A DNA stretch of 7,546 nt from assembly GCA_035354435.1 (NCBI GenBank), contig DAOQAY010000138.1, positions 1-7,546 on the forward strand. The letters run 5' to 3'. The notes under the pieces were generated by a model that did not search any database, was not told where the DNA came from, and was given only the letters and a program-made list of their open reading frames with translations. Within the stretch, counting starts at the first letter, position 1, and each line of letters opens with the position of its first letter. This document shows positions 6,719 to 7,546 of this stretch, one piece after another. Position numbers and translations under genes: made by a program. The DNA comes from JAKLDO01 sp035354435 (GTDB lineage Bacteria; UBP6; UBA1177).

Positions 6719-6747
6719 ATCATACATTTAAAATTTGCATTTATCAA
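6719..6747 (-). promoter_or_regulatory. Promoter of the radical SAM gene
   Basis: The minus strand shows TTGATA (6742-6747), a 17-base spacer and TATGAT (6719-6724), each box matching consensus at five of six positions with ideal spacing. The predicted start near 6711 gives a leader of about 33 bases. No clear Shine-Dalgarno precedes ATG 6678. Confidence 0.6.
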
Positions 6748-6779
6748 AATGTTATTTTTTACTTTTAGAGCTGAACTTG

Positions 6780-7203
6780 GTGGAACACAAAAATTTAAAA
6801 ACATTAAATTCCAGGACAATCTTTTTCTTTCTTGTACTTCTATTCTTTTTTTCCGTGAATGCCTTTGATTCTTCCAAAAAGATTCATCAGTATATTCAGT
6901 GGTCGTGGCAGACAATTGACGGGTTTCCTCAGAACTCTGCACATTCACTTGCTCAGACTGATGACGGATCTTTATGGCTCGGAACTTACGCTGTTGATAT
7001 GCTGAAAAACAGTGCATATATAAATTCCTTGACCCGAATGATCCAAATAATAATAACATTTGCGTTTGGGGTGTCAAAACGCATCTGCTCTCGATGGCGG
7101 ACAAATCTATTTTACCGGAACCGACATTTCGCTTTATTATGTTAAAGAAACGCCTTACGGAGATCTTTCTGCCAATATCGGAGCAGACATCTGCGACTTG
7201 TAA
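6780..7203 (+). pseudogene. Broken sensor-propeller gene start joined to frameshifted coding remnant
   Basis: From GTG 6780 (TTG 6777 is also possible) the frame encodes a signal peptide (MEHKNLKTLNSRT, a Phe/Leu-rich core, cleavage near SVNA) and then QYIQWSWQTIDGFPQNSAHS and TDDGSLWLGTYA. This is the characteristic opening of two-component-regulator-type (Reg_prop) periplasmic propeller sensors. After about 6992 the homology stops, although the frame stays open to a stop at 7143-7145. Coding-like sequence continues in a second frame (KFLDPNDPNNNNICVWGVKT, 7022-7081). It then moves to a third (SALDGGQIYFTGTDISLYYV followed by KETPYGDLSANIGADICDL, 7084-7200, TAA at 7201). Restoring one base near 7080 joins the last two parts. 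Family members run to hundreds of residues, so this is a decayed, possibly chimeric, gene. The identity of the second part is unknown. Confidence 0.6.
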
Positions 7204-7292
7204 AAACAATTCTTGTACCTGCACATCGGGTAAAAATGTTAAACAGGAATTTTGCTAACCTTATATGATTACAGAAGAAATTTTATTTTTGA

Positions 7293-7328
7293 ACCTCCCG
7301 TTTTTAGGGTAAAAAGGTCTTTTTTTTT
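7293..7328 (+). terminator. Possible rho-independent terminator
   Basis: ACCT-CCC (7293-7299) can pair with GGG (7307-7309) and AGGT (7315-7318) around a 7-base loop, with TAAAA bulged on the 3' side. Nine T residues follow (7320-7328). The T tract is convincing; the bulged stem is not strong. Confidence 0.35.
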
Positions 7329-7361
7329 AATACAACATAATTACTATTGAGTTGTATTAAA
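7326..7361. repeat. 11-bp perfect inverted repeat
   Basis: TTTAATACAAC (7326-7336) and GTTGTATTAAA (7351-7361) are exact reverse complements with a 14-base spacer. No T tract follows on the plus strand, so it is not a plus-strand terminator. It could be an operator or the end of a mobile element. Confidence 0.6.
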
Positions 7362-7406
7362 TGTTCAATTGCACCCAACATCCAAACGGAGCTGGAGTTC
7401 TCCAAA

Positions 7407-7441
7407 AAAGTTTGAGTTGATTTATAAATTGAACAAACTTT
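7407..7441. repeat. 8-bp inverted repeat next to a ribosome binding site
   Basis: AAAGTTTG (7407-7414) and CAAACTTT (7434-7441) are exact reverse complements with a 19-base spacer. The right arm abuts AAAGGA (7442-7447), a plausible Shine-Dalgarno, so folding could affect translation of whatever begins at about 7455. Confidence 0.4.
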
Positions 7442-7454
7442 AAAGGAAAAAAAT

Positions 7455-7546
7455 ATGTCTACTTTTTATGGGGGAACTACATAAGATGGGGTATATCTTT
7501 GGAGGAGTTGAAGAAAAGTATATCACATGTCAGCCGACAGGAGCGA
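7455..7546 (+). other. Possible gene start at right edge, frame unresolved
   Basis: AAAGGA lies seven bases before ATG 7455, but that frame stops after nine codons (MSTFYGGTT). ATG 7468 opens another frame to the window edge (MGELHKMGYIFGGVEEKYIT...). The third frame is also open from 7433 but has no clear start (VYFLWGNYIRWGISLEELKK...). A real gene probably begins here, perhaps with a frameshift, but the frame cannot be chosen from so little sequence. Confidence 0.25.

Larger units (their letters stand above)
7204..7467. other. Gene-poor stretch with hairpins and inverted repeats
   Basis: No convincing gene is seen. The stretch holds a terminator-like hairpin (7293-7328), an 11-bp inverted repeat (7326-7361), an 8-bp inverted repeat (7407-7441), and GTTCAATT (7363-7370) with its reverse complement at 7427-7434. 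Base content is strongly AT-rich. It follows the decayed sensor gene. Confidence 0.5.

Noticed and set aside
1..7546. CRISPR array, complete insertion sequence or phage genes
   Set aside because: No regularly spaced repeats, transposase, integrase or phage structural genes are visible in any frame.

Overview
The window looks like a stretch of chromosome from an AT-rich, probably Gram-negative bacterium. The signs are a lipoprotein with an acidic linker and FG-GAP propeller, conventional -35/-10 promoters, tRNAs with an encoded CCA end, and a cobalamin-type radical SAM enzyme. I cannot place the phylum. Aspartate-rich propeller lipoproteins of this kind remind me of Myxococcota/deltaproteobacterial-like or related environmental lineages, but that is only an impression.

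Layout from left to right. Bases 1-367 (minus strand) carry the N-terminal 122 codons of a UvrA-like ABC ATPase that runs off the left edge. A divergent intergenic region leads to a shortened RhuM-family gene (557-1024, plus). Next on the plus strand come a lipoprotein with a seven-bladed FG-GAP/VCBS-type propeller (1205-2707) and a complete nucleotide-excision-repair endonuclease uvrC (2821-4584). A promoter then precedes a tRNA-Lys(UUU) - tRNA-Glu(UUC) pair (4709-4871). Facing the tRNAs on the minus strand is a complete B12-binding-type radical SAM protein (4906-6678) with a good promoter at 6719-6747. The right end (6780-7546) appears decayed: the start of a sensor-type beta-propeller protein is followed by coding-like sequence broken over two more frames, then by a gene-poor stretch with a terminator-like hairpin and nested inverted repeats.

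Functionally the window is mixed. UvrC is the dual-incision nuclease of the UvrABC pathway. The UvrA-like gene belongs to the same superfamily as its damage sensor, but its conserved blocks diverge from canonical UvrA and it is not in an operon with uvrC. No gene cluster here forms a recognisable novel system.

The most interesting non-coding signal is a 60-70 bp segment present twice, upstream of rhuM and upstream of uvrC. Each copy contains a sigma70-like promoter followed by an identical 17-bp block, so it looks like a dispersed promoter-bearing repeat. Its GCAATTAG core also lies just after the -10 box of the tRNA promoter.
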